Of a stretch of DNA of 9,787 nt, positions 1 through 6,395 are shown one piece after another. The notes below the pieces were generated by a model, which worked only from the letters and a program-made list of their open reading frames with translations, was not told the origin of the DNA and did not search any database. The stretch is from the NCBI GenBank assembly GCA_002506365.1, contig DAXK01000037.1:1-9787 (forward strand). Direction: 5' to 3'. A program made the translations under genes and the position numbers. The stretch comes from an archaeon UBA583 (GTDB lineage: Archaea > Nanobdellota > Nanobdellia > Woesearchaeales > UBA583). Positions within the stretch are counted from its first letter, which is position 1, and every line of letters starts with the position of its first letter.

Positions 1-371
1 TCATCTGTAATAACTAATATGTTTGCTGCTGGATTAGTTAAATTTTCAATACAACTACTCACATCAATTTTTGCTAAACCAGAAAAACTAGAATTAATAT
101 TACAATCAGTTCCTCCAATACTAATTGACTTAATTGATAAATTATCTCCTGAATTAATATATAAAATATCTCCAACTAAATCTTCCACTCCAACCTGACT
201 ACTTGATTTTTGAGTATCAACTTCAACATCAGTAAAAACTGAAGAACTAAAAGCAGTAAACCAACCTTGAAAACCAACAACAGATATAACTGCAACAACT
301 AATAATAAAGCAGTAGCCACAACCGGACTTATTGCTTTTTTTTTAACAAATTTAAACTTACTAGAATCCAT
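1..371 (-). CDS. Archaeal type IV pilin-like protein, 3' end cut off by window edge
   Basis: The visible 123 codons start at the ATG at 371-369 and run off the window at position 1 without a stop. The N-terminus is an archaeal class III (prepilin) signal: a basic stretch (FVKKK, residues 8-12), then AISPVVATALLLVVAV and a hydrophobic helix ending in GFQGWF (about residues 13-38). In this family a PibD-type prepilin peptidase cuts just before the hydrophobic helix, which then packs into a filament core or anchors the protein in the membrane. The rest is a Ser/Asn-rich beta-type ectodomain with two cysteines, C90 and C107. It is a paralogue of the pilin at 5228-5959: the helices are nearly identical and the cysteine pair has the same spacing (followed by SSCIEN-type residues in both). 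A TATA box 26 nt upstream of the ATG supports this start and a leaderless transcript. Whether it forms an adhesive pilus, a minor pilin or an archaellum-like filament cannot be told. Confidence 0.85.
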   Translation of the reverse strand, partial: MDSSKFKFVKKKAISPVVATALLLVVAVISVVGFQGWFTAFSSSVFTDVEVDTQKSSSQVGVEDLVGDILYINSGDNLSIKSISIGGTDCNINSSFSGLAKIDVSSCIENLTNPAANILVITD

Positions 372-393
372 AACTATTTAATAATTTGATAGA

Positions 394-401
394 TTATAAA
401 A
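394..401 (-). promoter_or_regulatory. TATA box for the pilin gene starting at 371
   Basis: The minus strand reads TTTTATAA here, centred about 26 nt upstream of the ATG at 371. This is the archaeal spacing for a transcript starting at or next to the start codon, and no Shine-Dalgarno sequence is visible. Confidence 0.6.
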
Positions 402-450
402 ATTTATATTATTAAATTCAAATGACAATCAAAAATAAACAATTTAATAT

Positions 451-1131
451 TTATTTTTTAAAAAATAAAAAAATAAAATTTTTATAACTATGAGAAAAAT
501 TTAACTTACTATCTCCACTCCTTTTAAAATAATTAATTGGCAACTCACAAACTTTATTCTTAGATAATTTTCTAAATGCTTCAATTTTTAATTCCTCAGA
601 AAACGCCATATCATTATTTATTAAAATAAACTTTTTTAAAACATTTTTTCTAAAAATCCACATCCCACTTTGAGAATCTTTTAAACTTAAATTAAATATT
701 AAATTAGTAAACAAAGTTAAAATTTTATTTCCAACAAACCTTATATTAGGCATTGAACCTTTATGTAATTTATGAAATCTATTTGTAGAAATAAAATCAT
801 ATTCTTTCTCAATTATAAAATCTAAAAAATACTTATACGCTAAACCAAATGGATAAGTGCAATCACAATCTCCTGTAATAAAATAATCACAATCTATTTT
901 TTTAAACGCATATCTATACTGTCGCCCATAACCTTTTTTATAAGTTAAAACTTCAACATCAAACTTTTTTAATTCTTCAACAGTTCCATCAACTGAACCT
1001 CCATCAACAAAATAAATCTTATGTTCAAACCTATCAGAAAATTTAATATAATTAATTCTATCAATAACCTTTCTCACTGATTCAACCTCATTTAAACAAG
1101 GTAATAAAAAAACAACTTTTTCCTTTTTCAT
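451..1131 (-). CDS. Family 2 glycosyltransferase (polyprenyl-phosphate sugar transferase-like)
   Basis: This 226-aa soluble GT-A enzyme probably transfers a sugar from a nucleotide donor to a lipid or glycan acceptor on the cytoplasmic face of the membrane. Visible motifs in order are PCLNE (11-15), VDGGSVDGT (42-50, nucleotide-binding loop with D43 and D48), YGRQYRYAF (68-76), a DxD-type metal site GDCDCTYP (87-94), DSQSGMWIFRK (152-162) and a late Glu pair in FSEEL (177-181), followed by YFKRSGDSKL (201-210). The order and spacing match the dolichol-phosphate mannose/glucose synthase branch of GT2. No membrane helices follow the catalytic domain, so it is the short, single-domain form. Donor and acceptor are not predictable; N-glycan or surface glycolipid synthesis is plausible. 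The ATG lies 44 nt after the DUF445 stop, with a T7 run between them and no clear TATA box, so its promoter is uncertain. Confidence 0.85.
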   Translation of the reverse strand: MKKEKVVFLLPCLNEVESVRKVIDRINYIKFSDRFEHKIYFVDGGSVDGTVEELKKFDVEVLTYKKGYGRQYRYAFKKIDCDYFITGDCDCTYPFGLAYKYFLDFIIEKEYDFISTNRFHKLHKGSMPNIRFVGNKILTLFTNLIFNLSLKDSQSGMWIFRKNVLKKFILINNDMAFSEELKIEAFRKLSKNKVCELPINYFKRSGDSKLNFSHSYKNFIFLFFKK

Positions 1132-1143
1132 TTAATAATACTT

Positions 1144-1163
1144 ATTTATTTATTTATTTATTT
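1144..1163. repeat. Five-copy ATTT microsatellite
   Basis: Five tandem ATTT units (AAAT on the minus strand) lie between the DUF445 stop and the glycosyltransferase start, across the place where a TATA box for the glycosyltransferase would be expected. It could be simple AT-rich slippage sequence or a weak promoter. Confidence 0.6.
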
Positions 1164-1165
1164 TT

Positions 1166-1175
1166 CTTAAAAAAA
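1166..1175 (-). terminator. Candidate T-run terminator after the DUF445 gene
   Basis: Directly after the TAA stop at 1178-1176 the minus strand has seven T residues (1175-1169). Archaeal RNA polymerase often terminates on such runs without a hairpin. In so AT-rich a genome the signal is weak. Confidence 0.35.
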
Positions 1176-1766
1176 TTATAATAACTGGATTAAAATTAAT
1201 TGAAAACAACCAACTAAAAATCCAATCACAGCACCTAAATACTCAATATGTTTAAACTCACTCTTAGCAACACCTAAAATAATCTTTTCAACATTTTTAG
1301 TATCATAAGATAAAATCTTTTTCTCAACTTCCAACTTCACATCAAAACTTTCCTCTAAATGTGAAACTAACTCACCTCCAACCTTAATAATAATATCGTC
1401 AGCTTCCTTCTCTAAAACATTTTTAACAATAGGTTCAGCAATCATCTTCATCATAGCTGGAACATTATCTAAAATTTTTTGTGAAATAATTGGTAAAACT
1501 CTTTTTTTAATTTTTTCCAAATTCTCAGGCTCAGAAAACTTAGAACTAATATCCTCATGATTAATTAAAAACTCCTCAACAACTTCCCCAATCTTTTTAG
1601 CTAATATTTTTTTCCTCTTTGGAATTACTCCAACTAACTTAAACCCTAAAATATTTATTGGCGTATAAGGTCTAAACAAAGATCTAATCGCAACCCAATT
1701 TGTAAACCATCCAATCATTGCAGACACAACAGGAACCGCACCTAAAATAATAATCTCCTTTGACAT
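1176..1766 (-). CDS. DUF445 family membrane protein
   Basis: The 196-aa protein has the layout of the short DUF445 family (YheB-like in bacteria), whose biochemical role is unknown. An N-terminal membrane helix (about 7-28) contains the signature IGWFTNWVAIRSLFRP (18-33), followed by GFKLVGVIPKRKKILAKKIG (41-60), the usual 'G.+PKR+..+A..IG' block, then EVVEEFLIN. The middle (about 60-170) is an amphipathic helical region. The C-terminus has HIEYLGAVIGFLVGCFQLILI, a closing membrane helix (about 175-196). Both ends are therefore in the membrane with a helical domain between. The ATG has a TATA-like TTTTTAAT 25-26 nt upstream, and the RelA/SpoT gene ends 86 nt before it, so it is probably transcribed alone. 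The family is mainly bacterial, so its presence here is consistent with gene exchange. Confidence 0.85.
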   Translation of the reverse strand: MSKEIIILGAVPVVSAMIGWFTNWVAIRSLFRPYTPINILGFKLVGVIPKRKKILAKKIGEVVEEFLINHEDISSKFSEPENLEKIKKRVLPIISQKILDNVPAMMKMIAEPIVKNVLEKEADDIIIKVGGELVSHLEESFDVKLEVEKKILSYDTKNVEKIILGVAKSEFKHIEYLGAVIGFLVGCFQLILIQLL

Positions 1767-1787
1767 AACTTACTTAATTTTTTCTTA

Positions 1788-1795
1788 ATTAAAAA
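1788..1795 (-). promoter_or_regulatory. TATA-like box for the DUF445 gene
   Basis: The minus strand reads TTTTTAAT, centred 25-26 nt upstream of the ATG at 1766. The spacing is right for a leaderless archaeal transcript but the match to consensus is moderate. Confidence 0.4.
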
Positions 1796-1802
1796 CTTAT
1801 CC

Positions 1803-1815
1803 TAAAAAATAAAAT
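1803..1815 (-). terminator. Candidate T-rich terminator after the RelA/SpoT gene
   Basis: About 40 nt after the stop at 1853 the minus strand is rich in T, including TTTTATTTTTTA. It is a plausible hairpin-free archaeal terminator, but such tracts are common at this composition. Confidence 0.3.
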
Positions 1816-1852
1816 TAATTATAAAATAAAGTTAAACTAAAATTACTTCAAC

Positions 1853-3841
1853 TTATAATAAACTAAAATACTCTGACCCACTAAAACTAAAAAATTTTCT
1901 CTTAATCTTCAAACTCTTAACAAAATCTAACTCTTTTAAACTTTTCTCTAAATTATCAATATAATCTCCATCCTGAATACTCAAACTCAAACTTGTATCT
2001 CCATTCTTTAAAACTTTAGAATTTACAGTATTAATATTAATATTCTTACTAGCAAACAAACTCAAAGTATCCATCATAAGTCCAATTTTATCACTCAAAA
2101 TCAACTCCACAATAATCTCTTTAGTTTTCATCTCTTTCCACTTTAAACCAATTTTTTCATTAATTGTATACTTAGCATTATCACAATTTATATTATGAAC
2201 AACAATTTCTTTATCTTTACCCTTTCCTCCAAAAACACCAACAATCTCATCTCCATAACTAAACTCACAACAACCACCCTTTCTTGACTTTTTAAAATCC
2301 TCCAAACTTTTAATCTTTAACTTTAAACTATCAAAAACCTCATCATCAACAGTAATATTATTTGGACCTGATTTTTTCAAATTCAAAGTATTTCTAATCT
2401 TAATTCTAGCCTTATTTGTAACAACAAACTTTAACCACTTTTCACTTGGTTTACTATTAGGATTTGTAATAATCTCAACAATATCTCCAGATTTTAAATT
2501 TTTATCTAAAGTGCAAATTGAACCATTAACTTTCCCCTTAACAGCTTTATCTCCAATCTCAGTATGAATACAATAAGCAAAATCTAAAACTGTTCCAGCC
2601 TCAGGTAATAAAAATACATCATTTTTCGGAGTAAAAACAAAAATCTCATCCTCAAAAAAATCAAACTTTAATAACTTCATAAACTCCTCATTATCCTTAT
2701 GTTCCTTCTCCCACATCATAACTTCTCTTAACCAAGAAATTTTCTTCTCAAACTTTTTATCCTCCATTAAAGTTTTATATCTCCAATGAGCAGCAACTCC
2801 AAACTCAGCTAACTTATGCATATCCTCAGTTCTAATCTGAATCTCAACTGGAAAATTAATAGCTTTTGAAAAAATAGTTGTATGAATTGACTGATAACCA
2901 TTTAACTTTGGATTTGCAATATAATCTTTTAACCTATCTGGAAAAGCTTGAAATTTCTCGTGGATATGACCTAATAAAGTATAACACTCAGAAATAGTTT
3001 TAACATTAATTCTAATCGCATACAAATCATAAATATCCTCAAAAGTTTTCACATTATTTTTAATTTTTTTATAAATTGAATAAAAATTCTTAGGTCTCCC
3101 TAAAACTGAACTATAAGAAAAATGATTATCATCTAAAACTCCCTTAATCTCACTAACCGCTTTATCTAAAACTTCCTCTCTTTTAGACCGTTCCATATTA
3201 ACTTTATTTTTAACAAAATCATACATCTCAAAATTAATATACTTAAAACTTAAATCTTCTAAAGCCCACTTAATAGAATAAAGTCCAATCTTTTGGGCAA
3301 TTGGGACATAAATTGCCATAGTCTCCTTTGCAATTCTTTCCTTTTTCTCATCTGGCATTGAACCTAAAGTTCTCATATTATGTAACCTATCACATAATTT
3401 AATAACTAAAATTCTAATATCCTTTGCACTCGCAAGTAAAACTTTTCTAAGTGCTTCAATTTTTTCCTCTTTTTTATTCTTAGCAAATCCTTCAATCTTT
3501 GTTAAACCATCAACAATTAAAGAAACATTCTCTCCAAATTTTTCCTTAATATAATTTGAAGAATATTCAGTATCCTCAACCACATCATGTAATAATGCTG
3601 CAACCACTGACTCAGTATCTAACCCTAATCCATGAACTAAAATTGAAACTTCCAATGGATGTAAAATATATGGTTCACCTGATGCTCTTTTTTGTTTAGA
3701 GTGTGCAAACTTTGCAAACTCATAAGCTTCTCGAATTTTAACTTTATCAAATTCAAGAGAAATAGTTCCATAAAATTTTTCAAACGTCTCATCAATTTCT
3801 TCAATACTTTTAATATTATTATTGTTATTATCTTCACTCAT
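1853..3841 (-). CDS. rel: RelA/SpoT-family (p)ppGpp synthetase/hydrolase, long bifunctional type
   Basis: This enzyme is predicted to make (p)ppGpp from ATP and GTP/GDP and to hydrolyse it. Numbered from the ATG at 3841 (662 aa), the HD hydrolase domain comes first (about 30-200): R and H of the RASGEPYILHP segment (H61), LLHDVVEDT (H85, D86, E89, D90), and KLCDRLHNMRT (D151, N155). The synthetase follows (about 245-360): GRPKNFYSIYKK (248-259), YDLYAIRI, RLKDYIANPKLNGYQSIH (303-320), VEIQIRT (E333). The basic RxKD loop is that of bifunctional Rel/SpoT enzymes, not EXDD-type RelA. A TGS domain (about 394-462, with LDFAYCIH), a shortened zinc-finger-like CC segment (C524, C525, C553) and a C-terminal ACT domain (about 575-638) complete it. 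All residues I can check in both active sites are present. A longer reading would need a TTG at 3871; the ATG is preferred. The gap to the upstream gene is 39 nt. Long RSH proteins are rare in archaea. Confidence 0.93.
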   Translation of the reverse strand: MSEDNNNNNIKSIEEIDETFEKFYGTISLEFDKVKIREAYEFAKFAHSKQKRASGEPYILHPLEVSILVHGLGLDTESVVAALLHDVVEDTEYSSNYIKEKFGENVSLIVDGLTKIEGFAKNKKEEKIEALRKVLLASAKDIRILVIKLCDRLHNMRTLGSMPDEKKERIAKETMAIYVPIAQKIGLYSIKWALEDLSFKYINFEMYDFVKNKVNMERSKREEVLDKAVSEIKGVLDDNHFSYSSVLGRPKNFYSIYKKIKNNVKTFEDIYDLYAIRINVKTISECYTLLGHIHEKFQAFPDRLKDYIANPKLNGYQSIHTTIFSKAINFPVEIQIRTEDMHKLAEFGVAAHWRYKTLMEDKKFEKKISWLREVMMWEKEHKDNEEFMKLLKFDFFEDEIFVFTPKNDVFLLPEAGTVLDFAYCIHTEIGDKAVKGKVNGSICTLDKNLKSGDIVEIITNPNSKPSEKWLKFVVTNKARIKIRNTLNLKKSGPNNITVDDEVFDSLKLKIKSLEDFKKSRKGGCCEFSYGDEIVGVFGGKGKDKEIVVHNINCDNAKYTINEKIGLKWKEMKTKEIIVELILSDKIGLMMDTLSLFASKNININTVNSKVLKNGDTSLSLSIQDGDYIDNLEKSLKELDFVKSLKIKRKFFSFSGSEYFSLL

Positions 3842-3861
3842 TTTATTTTTTATAATTTTAC

Positions 3862-3872
3862 TAAATATCAAT
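3862..3872 (-). promoter_or_regulatory. Weak TATA-like element for the RelA/SpoT gene
   Basis: The minus strand reads ATTGATATTTA in the 39-nt gap, centred about 26 nt upstream of the ATG at 3841. The position is right but the match is poor; read-through from the 411-aa protein gene is an alternative. Confidence 0.3.
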
Positions 3873-3880
3873 TATTAAAA

Positions 3881-5116
3881 TCAATATAACATCTCACAAC
3901 TATTATCGCTCAACTCTTGAGATAACCTTTGTATCTCTTCAATACTTGAATATAGGGTTTGAGGATTATTAAACTTATCGTTTTTAATCTCATCTCTTCC
4001 TCTAATTAACTCATTTTTTAAATCCGTATACAACTTAACCTGAAAACTTCCATCAAAAGTAGCACCACTCCCATAAACTAAATCTCCTGAACAAACTTGT
4101 TTTTTATCTGCTACTTCTTCTAAATATTCAACTTTATTAATATAATAATTAAAAATTGCTATCGTAGAATCAATAACTAAACTTTGCCCACAATCATAAG
4201 TTGAAGGTCTAGAAAAAATTGCCATTGTAATCATAGACACTGGTTTAGAATCAAAAACATCATCACGAAAATCAACATAACTAAAAATAGACTCAGTTCC
4301 ATCAGACTCAGTATATTTCAAATTCCCTGACTCAAAATCACTAGAACTTCCACTAACTTGTAAATGATATGATTCAACTTTAATTTCATCTAAACTTAAA
4401 CCTAGAGTAACTCCCTCATCAGATACAAACATTATACTTTGATAATTTCCTTCATTAATTAAATCATTATAAGTTGAAGCTGATATTGAATTTAAATTTA
4501 TTTCAGAAAAACTCAAACTATCTCTATACGCAGAATCACTAAATTTTTCTCTTAAAATTTCTGTAATACTTGAAGTAGAATCAAAAACAATTAAATTTTT
4601 CTTTGACACAATCCCCATCATATTTGTAACTTTAAATGGGGCTCTAAAGTTCTCAACAGCTAAATAGGTAAAACTTACCTTTCCCTCATTTAAACTAGTC
4701 ATAAAAGAAGGAATATTTTTCAAAAAATCAACATTATCATCTATTTTATCATTTAAAGATAAAAGTGGCAACCCATTATTACAAATAATCTCAACTTGTG
4801 TATCCTTAAAAAAAGTATCAATAGGTTGAATATAATTTTCCTCATATCCAATAGTTGTTCCAGCCTTACTTAAAATATTAGATAAAGCAGATTTAACTTG
4901 AATATAATATTTAGTTTCCTCATTCTCAGAATAAGTATCAATTACATTATATGCAACATAAATAAAAAATGTTCCAATAATAATCATAAATAACCAAGAT
5001 AAAGAAATTTGAATGTCAGCTTTTTTATTTGTAAAAAAATTTCCGTTTCTTTTTAATTTAAACTTTGAGAAAACATTGTTTTCACATCGGTTTAGAAATT
5101 TATAATTTCTTGACAT
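3881..5116 (-). CDS. Membrane-anchored pilin-like protein of unknown function (411 aa)
   Basis: I do not recognise a named family. The N-terminus has a basic tail ending in NKKA (about 30-33), then DIQISLSWLFMIIIGTFFIY, a single hydrophobic helix (about 37-58), resembling a class III prepilin signal or a TadE-like anchor. The remaining 350 residues are an outward-facing domain, mixed alpha/beta by eye, with four cysteines (C112, C309, C342, C407) that could form two disulfides, and a helical charged C-terminus. The neighbouring pilin on the same strand suggests a role as a minor pilin, tip protein or assembly partner; this is inference. Two ATGs lie six bases apart (5122 and 5116). The TATA box at 5139-5147 is centred about 27 nt from the second and only about 21 nt from the first, so the second is chosen. 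The stop is TGA. A perfect palindrome next to the TATA box suggests regulated expression. Confidence 0.75.
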   Translation of the reverse strand: MSRNYKFLNRCENNVFSKFKLKRNGNFFTNKKADIQISLSWLFMIIIGTFFIYVAYNVIDTYSENEETKYYIQVKSALSNILSKAGTTIGYEENYIQPIDTFFKDTQVEIICNNGLPLLSLNDKIDDNVDFLKNIPSFMTSLNEGKVSFTYLAVENFRAPFKVTNMMGIVSKKNLIVFDSTSSITEILREKFSDSAYRDSLSFSEINLNSISASTYNDLINEGNYQSIMFVSDEGVTLGLSLDEIKVESYHLQVSGSSSDFESGNLKYTESDGTESIFSYVDFRDDVFDSKPVSMITMAIFSRPSTYDCGQSLVIDSTIAIFNYYINKVEYLEEVADKKQVCSGDLVYGSGATFDGSFQVKLYTDLKNELIRGRDEIKNDKFNNPQTLYSSIEEIQRLSQELSDNSCEMLY

Positions 5117-5138
5117 AATCATAAAATTATAATTCTAG

Positions 5139-5147
5139 TTTATATAT
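5139..5147 (-). promoter_or_regulatory. TATA box for the 411-aa pilin-like gene; decides its start
   Basis: The minus strand reads ATATATAAA, centred about 27 nt upstream of the ATG at 5116. The earlier ATG at 5122 would be too close for a leaderless transcript of the kind seen at the other genes here. Confidence 0.6.
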
Positions 5148-5148
5148 T

Positions 5149-5166
5149 CAAGTAATCATTTACTTG
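5149..5166. promoter_or_regulatory. 18-bp perfect palindrome, candidate operator
   Basis: CAAGTAATCATTTACTTG has two perfectly complementary 7-bp arms around TCAT. It abuts the upstream edge of the TATA box of the 411-aa protein gene, where the TFB recognition element (BRE) lies. A dimeric regulator bound here would compete with or recruit TFB. It is not followed by a T-run on either strand, which argues against an intrinsic terminator. Confidence 0.5.
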
Positions 5167-5167
5167 T

Positions 5168-5183
5168 AAAAAAAGAATAAAAT
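5168..5183 (-). terminator. Candidate T-run terminator for the two-domain pilin
   Basis: The minus strand reads TTTATTCTTTTTTTAC (seven consecutive Ts at 5174-5168), about 55 nt after the stop at 5228. It would separate this pilin from the 411-aa gene downstream, which has its own TATA box. Confidence 0.4.
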
Positions 5184-5227
5184 AAATTGAAATATATTAA
5201 AATTAAATAGATAATCTTAATTTATTT

Positions 5228-5959
5228 TTAACAAGCTTCATTATAAATCCACACTGTAGAAAAACTCCCTAAAGTAACATTAACATCAGCATTTTTCATA
5301 CACGTTGTAGATGTAACTCTTAACTCTAAATTATCTCCTGCTACTGCTGTTGATGAAGTAACCCAACTTCCACCATTAATTCTTAATACTACATCACTTT
5401 CTTCGGACATAACATTAACTGGTAAAGAACCATCAAATCCTCCTAATGTCACTAGATTTGAAACTTGTGTATCCCACCCCATAGCAAAATAGGTAGGAAA
5501 TGTAAATGCATCAGGAATTATATCTGCTGGAGCTGGTGGCGCAGCTGAGACACTATTTTCAACTAAAAATATTTTTTCATCTAATTTATTCTCAGTAATT
5601 AATACTATATCAGTTGCTCCACTTGAGTTTTCAATACAACTAGAAATATCGTATTTTTCAACACCTAGTGCTAAACTTGAAATTGAACAATCATTACCTT
5701 CAATTTTTAATGTGAAATTATCATAATTATCAACTTTATCATTTTTAATATAAACTTGAGAACCAATCACTTGTAATAACTCTACACTCCCTCCTTGAGA
5801 AATTACACTTGTCTGGGATTCAACATCTACTAATTGAGAACTTTGAAATGATGTAAACCATCCTTGAAAACCAACAACTGAAACTACTGCAACAACTAAA
5901 ATTAAAGCTGTGGCAACAACAGGACTTATAGCCTTTTTATTATAACTTGTATAATTCAT
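5228..5959 (-). CDS. Archaeal type IV pilin with an extra C-terminal beta-domain
   Basis: The 243-aa protein begins with a class III prepilin signal: KK (8-9), then AISPVVATALILVVAVV and a helix ending at GFQGWF (about 10-35). A prepilin peptidase should cut before the helix. A beta-type ectodomain (about 45-135) follows, with the cysteine pair C91/C108 that is also in the paralogue at the left edge. A Pro/Ala linker (139-146, AAPPAPAD) leads to a second domain (149-243) beginning PDAFTF. It carries the pattern SNLVTLGGF, INGGSW, AGDNLELRVTST and a closing strand, and a second cysteine pair (C220, C243). This matches, from memory, a beta-sandwich repeat common in bacterial surface proteins (PDxFxF ... 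SNxxTVxG ... xxNGGxW ... GDxVxVRxTSS ... IGGVSDTW). The domain is probably displayed on the filament surface. A strong TATA box sits 25-26 nt before the ATG. Confidence 0.88.
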   Translation of the reverse strand: MNYTSYNKKAISPVVATALILVVAVVSVVGFQGWFTSFQSSQLVDVESQTSVISQGGSVELLQVIGSQVYIKNDKVDNYDNFTLKIEGNDCSISSLALGVEKYDISSCIENSSGATDIVLITENKLDEKIFLVENSVSAAPPAPADIIPDAFTFPTYFAMGWDTQVSNLVTLGGFDGSLPVNVMSEESDVVLRINGGSWVTSSTAVAGDNLELRVTSTTCMKNADVNVTLGSFSTVWIYNEAC

Positions 5960-5980
5960 ATTTAATATTCAAATAAATTA

Positions 5981-5988
5981 AATATAAA
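5981..5988 (-). promoter_or_regulatory. TATA box for the two-domain pilin
   Basis: The minus strand reads TTTATATT within an ATATATTTATATTTAA context, centred 25-26 nt upstream of the ATG at 5959. It is one of the best promoter matches in the window, consistent with high expression of a pilin. Confidence 0.65.
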
Positions 5989-6022
5989 TATATCTTGTCT
6001 CTAAAAAGTAAAATATGTAAAT

Positions 6023-6044
6023 AAAAAATAATTTTATAATTATT
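6023..6044 (-). terminator. Candidate AT hairpin plus T-run after the 77-aa gene
   Basis: On the minus strand AATAATT (6044-6038) pairs with AATTATT (6033-6027) around ATAA, with a T-run overlapping the 3' end of the stem (6028-6023). The stem overlaps the stop codon and contains no G-C pair, so it would be unstable; the T-run itself may be the working signal. Confidence 0.3.
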
Positions 6045-6273
6045 TAGAATGAGGATCAATATTTTGTTCCTTATACTCAATTCCTTTTAAAATAAATAAA
6101 ATAAATGACTCTGCTTCTTTTTCTTCCATACCAAAAGCTTCAGCAAATTCTTTCGCATCAACTTTTTTTCCACTTGTTAAAAATTTAGAAATTTTTTCAG
6201 CTTTATCCATATCAGATAATTTATACTTTTCAACAATTTTATCAAAATTATTCTTTAACTCTTGTAATTCCAT
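6040..6273 (-). CDS. Small helical protein, possible helix-turn-helix (77 aa)
   Basis: I do not recognise this family. From the ATG at 6273 it encodes 77 residues rich in Lys and Glu with no membrane segment, so it is probably a small cytosolic protein. Two helical blocks are suggested: about 2-33 (ELQELKNNFDKIVEKYKLSD onward) and about 37-66. The stretch KKVDAKEFAEAFGMEEKEAE has the rhythm of a helix-turn-helix or winged-helix core ('..AkefAeafGmse.ea..'), which would suit a small DNA-binding protein, but this is pattern matching by eye. A GTG at 6288 could extend it by five residues. It is rejected because it lies only 8 nt from the TATA box, whereas the ATG lies at the expected 26-27 nt. 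It is divergent from lspA across a region with inverted repeats, so autoregulation or control of lspA is possible but unproven. Confidence 0.7.
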   Translation of the reverse strand: MELQELKNNFDKIVEKYKLSDMDKAEKISKFLTSGKKVDAKEFAEAFGMEEKEAESFILFILKGIEYKEQNIDPHSK

Positions 6274-6295
6274 AATAAAAATTAACACAATTTTT

Positions 6296-6303
6296 TATAT
6301 AAA
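6296..6303 (-). promoter_or_regulatory. TATA box for the 77-aa gene; decides its start
   Basis: The minus strand reads TTTATATA, the archaeal consensus, centred 26-27 nt upstream of the ATG at 6273. It rules out the GTG at 6288 as a start on this transcript. A small palindrome, AAAGT-TT-ACTTT (6301-6312), overlaps its upstream edge and resembles the arms of the palindrome at 5149-5166, but it is short enough to be chance. Confidence 0.7.
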
Positions 6304-6328
6304 GTTTACTTTTTTAAAATCAAACCTC

Positions 6329-6360
6329 CATCAAACATTGATGTTGATGTGATAATCAAC
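6329..6360. promoter_or_regulatory. Overlapping inverted repeats in the divergent promoter region
   Basis: CATCAAACAT (6329-6338) pairs with ATGTTGATG (6341-6349) apart from one bulged A, around a two-base loop. The second arm also contains GTTGAT (6343-6348), which pairs perfectly with ATCAAC (6355-6360). The element lies midway between the two divergent TATA boxes, about 26 bp from that of the 77-aa gene and 36 bp from that of lspA, and is less AT-rich than its surroundings. It is a candidate operator for one or both genes. The rest of 6274-6424 holds only the promoters. Confidence 0.45.
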
Positions 6361-6395
6361 TTCTAAATACATTGCATTTAAAATAATAAGATATA

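Noticed and set aside
401..418. Inverted repeat AATTTA-N6-TAAATT just upstream of the left pilin TATA box
   Set aside because: It mirrors the position of the 5149-5166 palindrome but consists only of A and T with 6-bp arms, which is expected by chance at this composition.
3817..3836. Trinucleotide run encoding poly-Asn near the RelA/SpoT N-terminus
   Set aside because: Short AAT-type runs are common in AT-rich genomes and the stretch lies outside any domain.
3840..3871. TTG-initiated N-terminal extension (10 residues) of the RelA/SpoT protein
   Set aside because: The extension adds no conserved residues, uses a rarer start and lacks a TATA box at the right distance; the internal ATG at 3841 is better placed.
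3637..3889. Overlapping short open frames on both strands at the 5' end of the RelA/SpoT gene
   Set aside because: They lie wholly or mostly inside the well-conserved RelA/SpoT coding region, encode low-complexity Ile/Phe/Lys sequence and show no family resemblance.
5149..5166. Reading the palindrome as an intrinsic terminator of the pilin gene
   Set aside because: In the direction of transcription the T-run (5174-5168) comes before the stem rather than after it.
6274..6288. GTG-initiated five-residue extension of the 77-aa protein
   Set aside because: The GTG would lie only 8 nt from the TATA box, inside the promoter, so it could not be on the transcript.
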